In this document: in pieces, positions 28,348 to 38,234 of the stretch
How the letters are laid out: each line of letters opens with the position of its first letter
Position numbering within the stretch: the first letter of the stretch is position 1
From: Promethearchaeota archaeon
GTDB taxonomy: Archaea; Asgardarchaeota; Lokiarchaeia; Sigyniarchaeales; SOKP01
DNA: 64,000 nucleotides
Reading direction: 5' to 3'
Assembly (NCBI GenBank): GCA_030603385.1
Contig: JAUVXW010000012.1
Span: 28,015-92,014, forward strand
The notes under the pieces: generated by a model
Told to the model about the DNA's origin: nothing
The model's input: the letters and a program-made list of their open reading frames with translations, nothing else
The model's database searches: none
Made by a program: the position numbers and the translations under genes

Positions 28348-28516
28348 GATACATTAATTCTAAAGAAATACTAATTAATAATTCTTTATAATTAAGTTAC
28401 TAGTAAGTTTTACCATCTTTTATAATATTTTAGAAAAACAATAAAAATTATTAGATTTTAATCATTTCTTTATCATAGGATAAGTTAGATAAAACTAAAT
28501 TTAAGAAATTCCTAAG

Positions 28517-29473
28517 ATGCCTTTAACTCCTGATAAGATTTTAAAATTTCTAGACAATGAATCAGAGACAAAATTTAAATCGGAATTATTAGATTTATTA
28601 AGGAAACGAATAGATAAACTTTGTTTTGACGAATGCGAAAAAGATAGGATACTTTGTACCTTGACACCACTTTGTAGTCGCAGATTTTTACTTAAACTAC
28701 GAATAAAAAATGATCTTAAGTTAGATGAATTGCCTAAGTTCTGTTATAGTGTTCATAAGGGTGTTATTGAAAGGTTTTTCAGAAATAAGACTATCGTTTA
28801 CAGACCATATGATGCTTACCTATATCTAATTGATTTTTTGGATGTATTTTTTCATGGAGATTATCGTAAATTAAATAAGTTTTTGTCTTTTAAAAATTGG
28901 GATGAAGCGTTTAAGATATTTGATGATCGAATACACAATAGGAATGAAAAATTCGATTATCTTTTAACAGAGAACTATTTAGTTTTTAAATTTGAAGATA
29001 GGATCCATGTAATATTTCTGAATGAAATATATGTCTTATGTAATGCAAATCGGGAGAAAATCCCTGACCTTGAGCTATTAGAAGGTATTTGCAAGCTTTA
29101 TTCTGGGATTAATTTCCCTGAAGTAAAATTGAGACAAAGACAATCCAAACATGTAGAAATTACTGTTAAGGTTCCTTATGATGTGTTAAATGAAATATCA
29201 ACAGAACCTTCTATAAAAAATGATTCTAAAGCAGATCAATATTTTTGGAATACATTTTGGGAAGACCTTAATGCTTTGACTCAATATTGTGATGAAATAC
29301 ATCTACAAATGGATAAAAATCAAAACTTAGAGATAATATTATATCTTAGAACTGAAACTAGTAATTACGATGAAGAAGAAAATCCTGTACCTCTTAGATT
29401 TAGGGATTTAGGGCTAATATTAAATTTTATAAATCGTATTTATCAAGATTATTATATAATTTATTTGGATTAA
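28517..29473 (+). CDS. conserved-looking cytosolic protein, unknown
   Basis: 318 residues from ATG 28517, divergent from the longin-GTPase gene by 170 bp and 15 bp upstream of the next gene, so probably the first gene of a two-gene operon. The N-terminal third is helical with a cysteine cluster (LCFDECEKDRILCTLTPLC) that could bind a metal. The middle has beta strands (YLVFKFEDRIHVIFLNEIYV), and the C-terminal part HVEITVKVPYDVL and LEIILYLRTETS. No membrane or signal sequence. I do not recognise the family. Confidence 0.7.
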   Translation: MPLTPDKILKFLDNESETKFKSELLDLLRKRIDKLCFDECEKDRILCTLTPLCSRRFLLKLRIKNDLKLDELPKFCYSVHKGVIERFFRNKTIVYRPYDAYLYLIDFLDVFFHGDYRKLNKFLSFKNWDEAFKIFDDRIHNRNEKFDYLLTENYLVFKFEDRIHVIFLNEIYVLCNANREKIPDLELLEGICKLYSGINFPEVKLRQRQSKHVEITVKVPYDVLNEISTEPSIKNDSKADQYFWNTFWEDLNALTQYCDEIHLQMDKNQNLEIILYLRTETSNYDEEENPVPLRFRDLGLILNFINRIYQDYYIIYLD

Positions 29474-29497
29474 AAAAAGAAAAATTATGTGGTTATA

Positions 29498-30748
29498 ATG
29501 AGTGAAGAGGAAACAAATATTGCTGAAATCAAATCAATTAAAGATTTTGTTAAGGATGGAAGAATTGATGATGCTGTAAACATTATAGCTCTTTATCTTG
29601 GCGATTCAACAGAAGAAAATTATATCGATCGACTAGAAAATATCTTGGAAGCACTTTTACATCTTCATGGGGGTAGAACTGTATTAAGGTTTTTACTTGA
29701 AAATTTAATTATTGATATTCCCTCTTTATTAGAAAATCTTTCTAAAAAAGATTCTGTTTTGAGATATACCTTTTTGTTATTATTAAAAACGATATGTGAA
29801 AATGAATGTGATTTATTCCTTCCCTACAGTGAAGACTTATTGAAGTCTGACGACCCAAATGTAAGGGAAGCAGATTTACAGTTAATAATTTACATGGCAG
29901 GTGGAGATGCAAAAATTGATGATGAATCTTTAATTAACACAATTGTTGAAAAATTGGCTGATGAAAAAGATTTTGTGGTTGAAAAGACAATACAAACTCT
30001 AATAACTATCGGTGGAAAATCTCCAACAATGGTGACAAAAATTTTAACTGATTATGCTAAGAAATCATCAGAAAATGAAGAATTAAAAAACTCTATTGAT
30101 ACTATTTTAAAATCAATAGTCACCGTTGAAAAAATAGAGGAAATCGTTGAGGATGAAAAGAGTAAATTAGAAACACCTTCTGAAGAGAGAGCTTTAGAAG
30201 TGCAACCACCTGTGGATTTAAAGAAAGAAGCATATAAGATCTTAGATAAAGAGTTTGAACTGAAAAAGAAAGAAATAGAGATAAAGAAAAAAAAATTAGA
30301 GTTAGAGGAAAAAGAGAAAGAAATTGAAGAGGAAGTATTGAAGTTAAAAGAAGAGATGTTGATAAAGGAAGGTGAATTTGGTGAGGAAACTGTAACTAAA
30401 GAAAAGCTCCCAAAAGTAAAACTTCCTAAAAAATTGAAAAAAGAAGAATCAGAAATCATTGATAAGGAGCTTGAATTAAAAAAGAAAGACCTTGAGATCA
30501 AAAAGAAAAAATTAGAAATTGAGGAAAAGGAGAAAGAATTAGAGGAAAAAGAAATTTTAGAGAGAGAAAAGGCTCTAAAATTAAAAGAGGAGCTAATTGA
30601 AAAGGAAAAGGAGTTATCTCAGGTGGAGTTAGAACTAAAGCAAAAAATTATTGAACAGAAAGAACAAAAGATTAAAGAAGAAGAAATGAAAAGAGTAGAA
30701 GAAGAAATGAAAAATATTCAACGAAAACTCGAAGAAGACGAAGATTAA
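29498..30748 (+). CDS. helical solenoid plus long charged coiled-coil protein
   Basis: 416 residues from ATG 29498 (a GTG three codons upstream is less likely). Residues 1-215 are a HEAT/ARM-like solenoid (LRYTFLLLLKTICENE, NVREADLQLIIYMAGG, DFVVEKTIQTLITIGGKSP). The second half is a highly charged helix dominated by Lys and Glu. It contains two near-identical blocks (ELKKKEIEIKKKKLELEEKE and ELKKKDLEIKKKKLEIEEKE) with a break at about 290-310. It is likely a cytoplasmic scaffold or spacer rod. It is probably translated together with the preceding gene. No enzyme motif is seen. Confidence 0.75.
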   Translation: MSEEETNIAEIKSIKDFVKDGRIDDAVNIIALYLGDSTEENYIDRLENILEALLHLHGGRTVLRFLLENLIIDIPSLLENLSKKDSVLRYTFLLLLKTICENECDLFLPYSEDLLKSDDPNVREADLQLIIYMAGGDAKIDDESLINTIVEKLADEKDFVVEKTIQTLITIGGKSPTMVTKILTDYAKKSSENEELKNSIDTILKSIVTVEKIEEIVEDEKSKLETPSEERALEVQPPVDLKKEAYKILDKEFELKKKEIEIKKKKLELEEKEKEIEEEVLKLKEEMLIKEGEFGEETVTKEKLPKVKLPKKLKKEESEIIDKELELKKKDLEIKKKKLEIEEKEKELEEKEILEREKALKLKEELIEKEKELSQVELELKQKIIEQKEQKIKEEEMKRVEEEMKNIQRKLEEDED

Positions 30749-30757
30749 AACTAAATT

Positions 30758-31804
30758 TTATTCCTCCTTGCCGTTTTCCTCTAAATCATAATCTAAACTT
30801 GATTCAGGTTTATTTTCAGATATTGGCGCGGAATGTAATCTTCTTACTATTTTTCTTATATCCTCTACTTTAACACTCTCAGGAGGCAAACTTACCTGAA
30901 TTTTCTTAGCAAGATCATACGCAAGTTCTATATACTTCAGATCCTCGAGGAATTCAACAATTTGAATTTTAGTGTCATTATCCTCAAGCACTTCATTTCC
31001 ATACGCCATTAATTTTTCTTTTAGTATAATATCTATTTTATCAGTTCGCTCGTGATGTTTTATTTTATTAACAAGTTGCTTAAAACTATTCATTACATTA
31101 TACATTTCGGATTTTGCATAAGCATCAATATTTTTTAATACATAAAAGATATATAATTCTGCTTTCTCCCATCTTCTAAATCTAAGACTAACCTCAACTA
31201 ACTCTAATAGTCCTTGTTCATAAAGAAATTTACTATTAATATTAGGTACAATCTTATCGAAAATCCAATCAAGTAAATTCGGTTGATCAAACTTGTTTAT
31301 TATATCAATTAGAAACTTTTCAACTGAGTAATACAGCTTGGCATTTTCTGTTTTAGTGGATGAGAGAAATGAGACTAATGCATACTTGACTCTGCCCATC
31401 GCATCCTCTAAATTGACTGGTGTTTCAGCGAATTTATAGAAGGCTGATTCTAATATTGGTTGTATTTTATCCTTTGCCTCAAAATCATAAACAAAATATT
31501 CCCCCCATGCGGGACTGGGTTGAGCAGATTTTTTAGCTTTAATAGATTTTTTATCACCTGTGGCTTTAATGATTTTTGGCTGTTTTGCTTTTATTTTTTC
31601 AGAAAGTTCTTTTGCCAGTTCTTCAGTTATAAATTCCAAGATTATTTTATTCTTTTCTTTAGGAACACTTAGCTTAAAGAATACTTCTGAGTCTTCTTCA
31701 AATAATAACTCTCTTAGGTTTTTTGGAAATGTTATTCCTGTTTTTGTTTTTTTGATAATATCCTCAAAAATAGGGTCATCATTCGATTTCTGATTATCTG
31801 CCAT
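30758..31804 (-). CDS. AbrB-like N-terminus plus helical repeat protein
   Basis: 348 residues from ATG 31804, convergent with the coiled-coil gene (9 bp apart). Residues 10-60 resemble an AbrB/SpoVT-type swapped hairpin (KTKTGITFPKNLRELLFEED, then FFKLSVPKEKNKIILEFI). After a basic linker near 75-100, residues 110-320 are a TPR/solenoid-like all-alpha region (LVEVSLRFRRWEKAELYIFY). The tail is acidic. It may couple a DNA- or protein-binding hairpin to a scaffold. I do not know a named family. Confidence 0.65.
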   Translation of the reverse strand: MADNQKSNDDPIFEDIIKKTKTGITFPKNLRELLFEEDSEVFFKLSVPKEKNKIILEFITEELAKELSEKIKAKQPKIIKATGDKKSIKAKKSAQPSPAWGEYFVYDFEAKDKIQPILESAFYKFAETPVNLEDAMGRVKYALVSFLSSTKTENAKLYYSVEKFLIDIINKFDQPNLLDWIFDKIVPNINSKFLYEQGLLELVEVSLRFRRWEKAELYIFYVLKNIDAYAKSEMYNVMNSFKQLVNKIKHHERTDKIDIILKEKLMAYGNEVLEDNDTKIQIVEFLEDLKYIELAYDLAKKIQVSLPPESVKVEDIRKIVRRLHSAPISENKPESSLDYDLEENGKEE

Positions 31805-31904
31805 AATAATTTAAAGGTTTAAAGGCTTAATAATTATTTCCAATCTTATTAACCTATAAATAAAAATGGAATTATAACGCAAATAAGTTTAGATTAATAA
31901 CCTT

Positions 31905-32501
31905 TTATCCAGTAATATTTACAAGTTCTACGCCACGATGATGAAAATTCTGATCTATAAAACATAATATAGCGTGACCTTCATGAACATACACAATAGG
32001 TACTGGATAAGAATCAGCATTTTCAATCATGCTTTTTTTAACAAATAAAGGAAGTACTGTTTTACATACTCGACATTCAACTTTGATTCTTTTTACTAAC
32101 CCCAAATCTGCAAAATTTTTTATAATGTCTTCTATAACTTCTTTAAATCCGTGAAACATTGCAGGAGTGAAGTCTCCATACGACATAATAACGTCTACAT
32201 CATACATTTCATGAAATTTAAAACTAACATGTTCTAGTAAAGCTTCTAATAGTTGAAATTGCACTTTAATACTGGCTCCAACAGTATAGAGGAGACTATC
32301 CTTCCGAATATAAGCCAATTTCATATTTCCTTTATCTCTATGGAAAAAAATATCACTTACAGGGTTTTTCTTAACTATATTTAGATCCAAATCAAATCTT
32401 CTGAAAGAATTCTCTGGTTTCCATTCAAATAAAGTAGATACTTCATTACTGATGTTAATAAATTCAAGAAATTCTCCGATATTTCTATAGACAGGCATCA
32501 A
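31905..32501 (-). CDS. longin-like domain protein with a Cys pair
   Basis: 198 residues from ATG 32501. Residues 55-115 show the longin pattern: a strand pair (MKLAYIRKDSLLYTVGAS), a long helix (VQFQLLEALLEHVSFKFHEM) and YDVDVI. The C-terminal part has one CRVCK pair and His-containing strands (IVYVHEGHAILCFI, NFHHRG), a possible metal site. No membrane segment. Longin domains in eukaryotes sit in SNAREs, SRP receptor and adaptor subunits. In Asgard archaea they often accompany GTPases, and a longin-GTPase gene lies 3.5 kb away. Confidence 0.55.
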   Translation of the reverse strand: MMPVYRNIGEFLEFINISNEVSTLFEWKPENSFRRFDLDLNIVKKNPVSDIFFHRDKGNMKLAYIRKDSLLYTVGASIKVQFQLLEALLEHVSFKFHEMYDVDVIMSYGDFTPAMFHGFKEVIEDIIKNFADLGLVKRIKVECRVCKTVLPLFVKKSMIENADSYPVPIVYVHEGHAILCFIDQNFHHRGVELVNITG

Positions 32502-32664
32502 TTTAATTTAATCCAATTTAATTTAACAAAGTAATGATACTGAACATATTTATATCTTTCAATTACATTAAAAACTTTAAAAATCATCTTTCTTTGAATC
32601 AGATAAAATTATAAATTGTTTGTATATAGTATAAAAATAAAAAAAATTAAGGTGGATTTGAAAA

Positions 32665-33318
32665 ATGATTTATTTAGAACAAACTCTTAATATTACTCCG
32701 GCTAGCCCAGATATTCGTGACTCGTATATTAAAATCGCCCAAGAATTATTAGTTCCTGCTTGTAAGCGTCTTGGAGCACGTTTAGTAGCTGCTTGGAATG
32801 GGAATTACGAATGGGTTATGCAGACAACTCAAATATTTGAGTTTGATGATATAGAAGCCTTGAAGAATTTTCGCATTAATGCTAGTCAGGATAGAGAATG
32901 GGGTGAATATACGGCTCAATTAGAGGTTTTTGCTCCAGAACGTCGCACTCGATTACTAGAACCAATAGGTGCAGTCCCACCAGAAGTACTGCATGAAGCA
33001 ATAGAAGAAAGCCAGAAATCACCACTCAAAGTTTACAGTATGGCGATTCTCGAAGTAAACCCCGGTAAAATGTCTGATTTTATCGCGGGAGTATCTGCAG
33101 GATATAAAGTTGTTCCGATTATCGCTAGTTGGCGCCCAATTGCAGGAAGCCCAAATCAAGTAATTGATTTATGGAAGGGAGATGTGTTATTTAGTGCTGA
33201 AGCTATGGCTTATCGTCCTTTTAGTAATGATCAACAATGGGTTCGACAACTTCGAGAAAATGCCCCGAAAGAAAGAATTGTTCCCTTATATACATTACCG
33301 TATTCTCCACTGAGGTAA
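32665..33318 (+). CDS. NIPSNAP-like dimeric alpha-beta barrel protein
   Basis: 217 residues from ATG 32665, preceded by AAGGTGG. Two ferredoxin-like halves are visible. The first is MIYLEQTLNITPAS to the YTAQLEVFAPERRTRLLEP end. The second starts KVYSMAILEVNPGKMSDFI. Tandem halves and Arg/Trp-rich strands (WQPI-like SWRPIAG) fit NIPSNAP/antibiotic-monooxygenase-type barrels. No catalytic residues can be assigned, so the role is unknown. Confidence 0.6.
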   Translation: MIYLEQTLNITPASPDIRDSYIKIAQELLVPACKRLGARLVAAWNGNYEWVMQTTQIFEFDDIEALKNFRINASQDREWGEYTAQLEVFAPERRTRLLEPIGAVPPEVLHEAIEESQKSPLKVYSMAILEVNPGKMSDFIAGVSAGYKVVPIIASWRPIAGSPNQVIDLWKGDVLFSAEAMAYRPFSNDQQWVRQLRENAPKERIVPLYTLPYSPLR

Positions 33319-33453
33319 GTTTTATAATAATTCCTAAAAGTTCTTTTTTTCTATTTTCCTTTTTATTTTGAGACATCATATTATGTAAAAATTTTAGTCT
33401 TGTCTTAATTTGTTAAAGTTGAAATTCAATAGTATAGAATGAGGTAAGCTTAG

Positions 33454-34296
33454 TTGAATAAAAAAAAACTCAAAAGAGATTTGGATTCATATCATGAAAC
33501 TCAAAGAGCCGAAGAATACAAAAATTTAACTTTTACTGTAATATTAGTGCGCCCTGAGCATGCTGGAAATATAGGATCCATAGCTCGTGTCATGAGAAAT
33601 TTTAATTTCTCTAAATTAATAGTATTTAATCCAATTGAGAACAAGGAAAATATATTCAGCTATGAAACTCAGGGATTTGCCATGCACGGAAAAAATATTC
33701 TAATGAATGCCGATATTAAAGAAGTAGAAGATCAAGACAATCATTTGTCAGAATATAAGAAACTACTTACCCAATTTGATTTGGTCATTGCTACTACAGC
33801 GAAGGGTGAGAAAAATTATAATATAAAGAGATTAGCAATATTTCCAATGGATTTCTCACTACCAAATTCAGTTCAACCCTTAAACATCGCAATTTTATTT
33901 GGAAGAGAATCTCGAGGATTAACTAATGATGAGATTAGCCTTGCTGATATCTTACTAAGAATACCTACAGGTCTAGATTATCCTGCTTTAAATATATCAC
34001 ACGCTTGTGGCGTAATACTATATGAATTATTTAAAAAGGTAAATACTATAAACATCGGAAGAGGAAAAAATCCTGTTTTATTGGCAAGCAGAGATGATCG
34101 TCAAATACTTCTGAGTATGGTCAAAAATATAATCAAAAAACTTAAAGTACGAACCCATAAGAAAGAACATGTATATTTTGCATTTAGAAATATCTTTGAG
34201 CGTACTTTTATGTCAAGAAAGGAATTAGGCTTAATAACAGGTGTTTTTTCAAAAGTAAATAAGATTTTAGAAAGTTTGGACCTATATGAAGAATAG
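33454..34296 (+). CDS. SpoU/TrmH-family RNA 2'-O-methyltransferase, TrmJ-like
   Basis: 280 residues from TTG 33454. The SPOUT knot motifs are present: motif 1 LVRPEHAGNIGSIARVMRNF, motif 2 IAILFGRESRGLTNDEI, motif 3 IPTGLDYPALNISHACGVIL. The NxGxxxR start plus a C-terminal helical extension matches TrmJ, which methylates the 2'-OH of residue 32 in tRNAs. It uses S-adenosylmethionine. The first 25 residues are a basic extension (KKKLKRDLDSYHETQRAEEY), so a later start is possible but no in-frame ATG precedes motif 1. Confidence 0.88.
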   Translation: MNKKKLKRDLDSYHETQRAEEYKNLTFTVILVRPEHAGNIGSIARVMRNFNFSKLIVFNPIENKENIFSYETQGFAMHGKNILMNADIKEVEDQDNHLSEYKKLLTQFDLVIATTAKGEKNYNIKRLAIFPMDFSLPNSVQPLNIAILFGRESRGLTNDEISLADILLRIPTGLDYPALNISHACGVILYELFKKVNTINIGRGKNPVLLASRDDRQILLSMVKNIIKKLKVRTHKKEHVYFAFRNIFERTFMSRKELGLITGVFSKVNKILESLDLYEE

Positions 34297-34560
34297 ATTT
34301 TTTTCATTTATTGAATTTTGACTAAAACAGAGAAAAAGAAAAGCTACTTATAAAATATAAGATTTATTCCTTAAATTATTATAGGGACTCATAGTATTTA
34401 AATCTTTCGGTTCAATGATAAAGGAACTATGCACTCTCCTAAGAAGAATGTAAAAATTTAAATATTTAGTGGTTCTAGTATATTACTTAACAGATCCATT
34501 ATAAAATGTAAATTATTCCAAATTTTACTTTACTTTCATTTGAATTGAACTTTACAGAGG

Positions 34561-36369
34561 GTGAGAAAAGTAAAAAATAATAATGAAGACAAAAGCACTA
34601 TTCGGAAATTGTTCGGGTATTTCTCATTAAAAAGGCGTATCTTACTTTTAACAATAGCATGTGCAACTATGTGGGCAATTATCCGGGCAATATCGCCTTA
34701 TATTACAGGTCTAGCATTTGATGTAATATACAATAGCCTGGATAAAGGTGAATCAGTTAACATAACGATTCGGGCATATATATTGATTCTCACTCTTATG
34801 GCGGTATCAGCATTCCTGGCCCAAGGTCTTGCGATATTTTTTGGGGGGAACTTACATCAAGGAATCTATAAAGAACTTAGGGGGGATGTATTTGACTCAC
34901 TTCAAAGACAATCACATAAATATTTTGGTGATCATAGTACTGGGGAACTCATTTCTAGGTCCACCTCAGATATACAGCGAGCAACAGAAATCTTCTGGGC
35001 AATACCCATCAGTGGCACATTAATGATTGTCGAATTTACAGTACTTATATCGTTGTTATTTATTATCAACTTTTTAATCGGAATCATCTGTGTGATTTCT
35101 CTACCAATGATGTGGTTTATAACAAGACATTTTAAGAAAAAGTTCTGGCCAATATATTTTGAAGCTCGAGAACAAATTGGCATACTCAACAAAGTTATGG
35201 CAGAAAATATCGCCGGAGCGATTGTTTCACGAGTTTTTGACGCGAGAAAGAAAGATCTTATGCGATTAGATAGAGATAATTCGCAATACCGAGATTTTAT
35301 GATTAAATCACATAAGTATTATGCACTGGTTTGGCCTCAAATGCTTTTAATTGGAGGGATTGTAGTTTCAATTGTAATATTATTCGGGGGATCCTTAGTC
35401 ATGAACAACGAGATGACAGCTGGAAGCTTTATCGCAGCTATAATGCTCTCTGGACGCCTTTTTATACCAATAGATAATGGTACCCGCGTTGGAGTTTGGT
35501 TAGGCATAGCTCAAGCAACAGGAAGGAGAGTTTTTGAGGTAATTGAAAATATCCCCGTGATAATGGACGATCCAGAAGCAATCACCCTCCCAGAAGATGG
35601 AGAAGGTGAAATTAGTTTTGAAGGCGTGAGTTTTGGTTATAGGAAAGAACCAGTATTAGAAGGGATTACATTGTCAATTCCCGCGGGAAGTACTCTAGCC
35701 CTCTTAGGTGGAACGGGTTCTGGGAAGAGTTCATTGATCAATTTGATCCCGAGGTTCTATGATGTTACGACAGGGGCTGTAAAAATAGATGGGATTGATG
35801 TTCGGAACTTGAAGCTGGAATCAATAAGGAGGAGAATTGGTTTTTGTGATCAAGAAACATTTCTTTTTTCTAGAAGTATTGGAGAAAATATCGCATTTGG
35901 GAATCAGCAGGCAACAAAAGAAGAGATCATTCAAGTTGCAAAGATATCTCAAATTCATGAATTCATTGAAAGTCTTCCTGATGGATATGATACTATAATT
36001 GGAGAACGAGGAGTAACTTTAAGTGGAGGCCAGAGACAACGCCTTTCCATTGCCCGTGCACTTCTCGCTGATCCATTAATAGTAGTTTTTGACGACATAC
36101 TCTCAGCAGTTGACATTAAAACGGAGAGAAAAATCCAAGATGCGCTAGAAGCATTGTTGAAGAACCGAACAACAATTTTCATAACTCAACGCCTCTCAAC
36201 AATAAAATTTACAGATTGGATTGTGATAATGGATAAAGGAATTATTGCAGAGCAAGGAACGCATACCGACCTGCTCTCTAAAAATGGTATATATAAACGC
36301 CTTTTTGAAACCCAAATCGATGGAGTTTTAAATCTCGAGATAATTGAAGAAGTGGAGGATGAAACCTGA
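34561..36369 (+). CDS. heterodimeric ABC exporter subunit with degenerate Walker B
   Basis: 602 residues from GTG 34561. Six membrane helices in residues 25-320 are followed by an ATPase domain: Walker A GGTGSGKS (383-390), signature LSGGQRQR (487-494), Walker B LIVVFDDILSAVD with Asp512 where the catalytic Glu should be, and an H-loop replaced by Gln (ITQRLST). It overlaps or abuts the second subunit gene. The Glu-to-Asp and His-to-Gln changes mark the non-hydrolysing site of asymmetric exporters such as TM287/288. Substrate probably drugs or lipids. Confidence 0.93.
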   Translation: MRKVKNNNEDKSTIRKLFGYFSLKRRILLLTIACATMWAIIRAISPYITGLAFDVIYNSLDKGESVNITIRAYILILTLMAVSAFLAQGLAIFFGGNLHQGIYKELRGDVFDSLQRQSHKYFGDHSTGELISRSTSDIQRATEIFWAIPISGTLMIVEFTVLISLLFIINFLIGIICVISLPMMWFITRHFKKKFWPIYFEAREQIGILNKVMAENIAGAIVSRVFDARKKDLMRLDRDNSQYRDFMIKSHKYYALVWPQMLLIGGIVVSIVILFGGSLVMNNEMTAGSFIAAIMLSGRLFIPIDNGTRVGVWLGIAQATGRRVFEVIENIPVIMDDPEAITLPEDGEGEISFEGVSFGYRKEPVLEGITLSIPAGSTLALLGGTGSGKSSLINLIPRFYDVTTGAVKIDGIDVRNLKLESIRRRIGFCDQETFLFSRSIGENIAFGNQQATKEEIIQVAKISQIHEFIESLPDGYDTIIGERGVTLSGGQRQRLSIARALLADPLIVVFDDILSAVDIKTERKIQDALEALLKNRTTIFITQRLSTIKFTDWIVIMDKGIIAEQGTHTDLLSKNGIYKRLFETQIDGVLNLEIIEEVEDET

Positions 36370-36370
36370 A

Positions 36371-38140
36371 ATGGGATCTGATGAAGAAAAACCCAAAAGA
36401 ACTTTCTCTGACAAATTTTTAATAAAACGTTTGTTAAAATATCTCTTTATTCACAAGAAACTGATGTGGATTGCAATATTAATGATGATTATCCAAACAG
36501 TATTTTTTGCGTTAGGACCATACCTGATAAAGATAATTCTCGATAATTATATTGGTCAAAAGAGGAGATCAGAGTTTTTAGTGATTGGGTTTTTATATCT
36601 TGTTGTGGTAATTCTACGTTTTATCCCGATGTATATTCAGAGATGGGTTCTCTTGATTGCCGGTGAAAAAACGATTTATAGGTTAAGAAGAGATACTTAC
36701 GAGAAACTACAAGATAATAGTATGGACTATTTTGACAAGACACCAACGGGGGATTCACTAGCTCGAATGACAAGTGATATTGCTTCTATTCAACCTTTGC
36801 TGTCTGGAGAGTTTTTGATAGCTTTTACATCTCTTTTTATGGTAATAGGAGGACTTATCGTCTGCTTCTCAATTTCTTTCCCATTAACACTTCTTACATT
36901 GTCGGTCTTCCCGGTTATAATTATATGGGCCATTTTTCAACAGCGTTTCGTTCGAAATAAATGGGACGATTATAGAAATTTTAATGCAAAATATATCGCC
37001 TCAATGGCGGAAAGTATTTCTGGAGCACGAGTTTCACAATCTTTTGCACGATCTGAGCATAATCGTATAGATTTTGATAAAATTAATGAAGAATATTACC
37101 ATAAAGGGTTAAGTGCTTTCCGTTGGAGTAGTATTTTTAATCCATTTTATCAAACCTATACTAAGCTGACAATTGTTCTAGTATTATTTGTTGGTGGAAG
37201 CATGACGCTACAAACCCAAGGAGTTGTAACGGTAGGAAGCCTTGTTCTTTTTATCCTGTACCTCAATCAATTTCTCGATCCACTAATGATTATCACAGGA
37301 TTATATGCCCTTATCCAGACTTCTTTTTCGGCATTTGAACGTATTGTCATCTTACTTGATACTCCCCAATCAATAACGGAAATTATCGACGCTAAACCAT
37401 TATTTTGTCATTCTGGAAAAATAGACATAAATAAAGTTACATTTTCTTATGATGCAGGTGAAACAATTGTGTTAGATGATTTCACCCTCTCTATTCCGCC
37501 TAACGAATGTATAGCGATTGTTGGAGAAACCGGTTCAGGAAAAACGACAATTATAAGTCTCATCTCGAGGTTATATGATATTCAGACCGGTTCCATCCAA
37601 ATTGACGGGCAGGATATCAGAAATGTGACACTTTCTTCACTCCGAAAATCAATAGGAGTTGTTCTACAAGAACCCTTCCTTTTCTCAGAATCCGTTCGAT
37701 ACAATTTATGTTATGGAAAAGAAGCTTCTGATGAAGAAATTAAAAATGTTTTGAAATTAATCAGTGCTGAGTTCGTCTACGATTTATCTGACGGACTTGA
37801 CACGAAGGTGGGCGAAAGAGGCGGTTGGCTTTCTTTGGGGCAGCGACAGTTAATTTCCTTTGCCCGTGCCCTCATTACAAATCCAAAAATCATATTGCTG
37901 GATGAGGCAACCTCTTCAATTGATCCTCAGGCTGAGCTCCGAATCCAGCGTGCACTATCCAAAATGCTCAAAGATCGAACTTCCATCATCATCGCTCACC
38001 GATTAAGTACTGTCCGAGCTGCTGATAGGATCATCGTACTCGACGCGGGAAAAATCATTGAAGAAGGAACCTTTGACGAACTTCTTGCACAGAAAGGAGA
38101 GTTTTACAACCTTTACAAGCTTCAATTCAGGCAGGAATGA
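36371..38140 (+). CDS. heterodimeric ABC exporter subunit with canonical Walker B
   Basis: About 589 residues if started at ATG 36371, right after the stop of the first subunit with GGAGG 12 nt upstream; TTG 36344 or ATG 36359 would overlap it. Six helices are followed by Walker A GETGSGKTT, a signature altered to LSLGQRQL, Walker B IILLDEATSSID with the catalytic Glu, and HRLST with the H-loop His. Its weak signature pairs with the degenerate Walker B of the first subunit, and its intact Walker B with the first subunit's intact signature. That gives one active and one inactive ATP site, as expected for a heterodimer. Confidence 0.93.
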   Translation: MGSDEEKPKRTFSDKFLIKRLLKYLFIHKKLMWIAILMMIIQTVFFALGPYLIKIILDNYIGQKRRSEFLVIGFLYLVVVILRFIPMYIQRWVLLIAGEKTIYRLRRDTYEKLQDNSMDYFDKTPTGDSLARMTSDIASIQPLLSGEFLIAFTSLFMVIGGLIVCFSISFPLTLLTLSVFPVIIIWAIFQQRFVRNKWDDYRNFNAKYIASMAESISGARVSQSFARSEHNRIDFDKINEEYYHKGLSAFRWSSIFNPFYQTYTKLTIVLVLFVGGSMTLQTQGVVTVGSLVLFILYLNQFLDPLMIITGLYALIQTSFSAFERIVILLDTPQSITEIIDAKPLFCHSGKIDINKVTFSYDAGETIVLDDFTLSIPPNECIAIVGETGSGKTTIISLISRLYDIQTGSIQIDGQDIRNVTLSSLRKSIGVVLQEPFLFSESVRYNLCYGKEASDEEIKNVLKLISAEFVYDLSDGLDTKVGERGGWLSLGQRQLISFARALITNPKIILLDEATSSIDPQAELRIQRALSKMLKDRTSIIIAHRLSTVRAADRIIVLDAGKIIEEGTFDELLAQKGEFYNLYKLQFRQE

Positions 38141-38234
38141 ATAAACAATCAAAATCATGATTATTAAGCTCTAAAAAATTGGACTCCTATTCTTTAATAT
38201 AGATTTTTTAATTCTTTAAAATTAGTGAAAATAT

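Noticed and set aside
30052..30501. 149-codon antisense frame rich in Ser and Phe
   Set aside because: Mirror image of Lys/Glu-rich coiled-coil coding (AAA/GAA read backwards as TTT/TTC).
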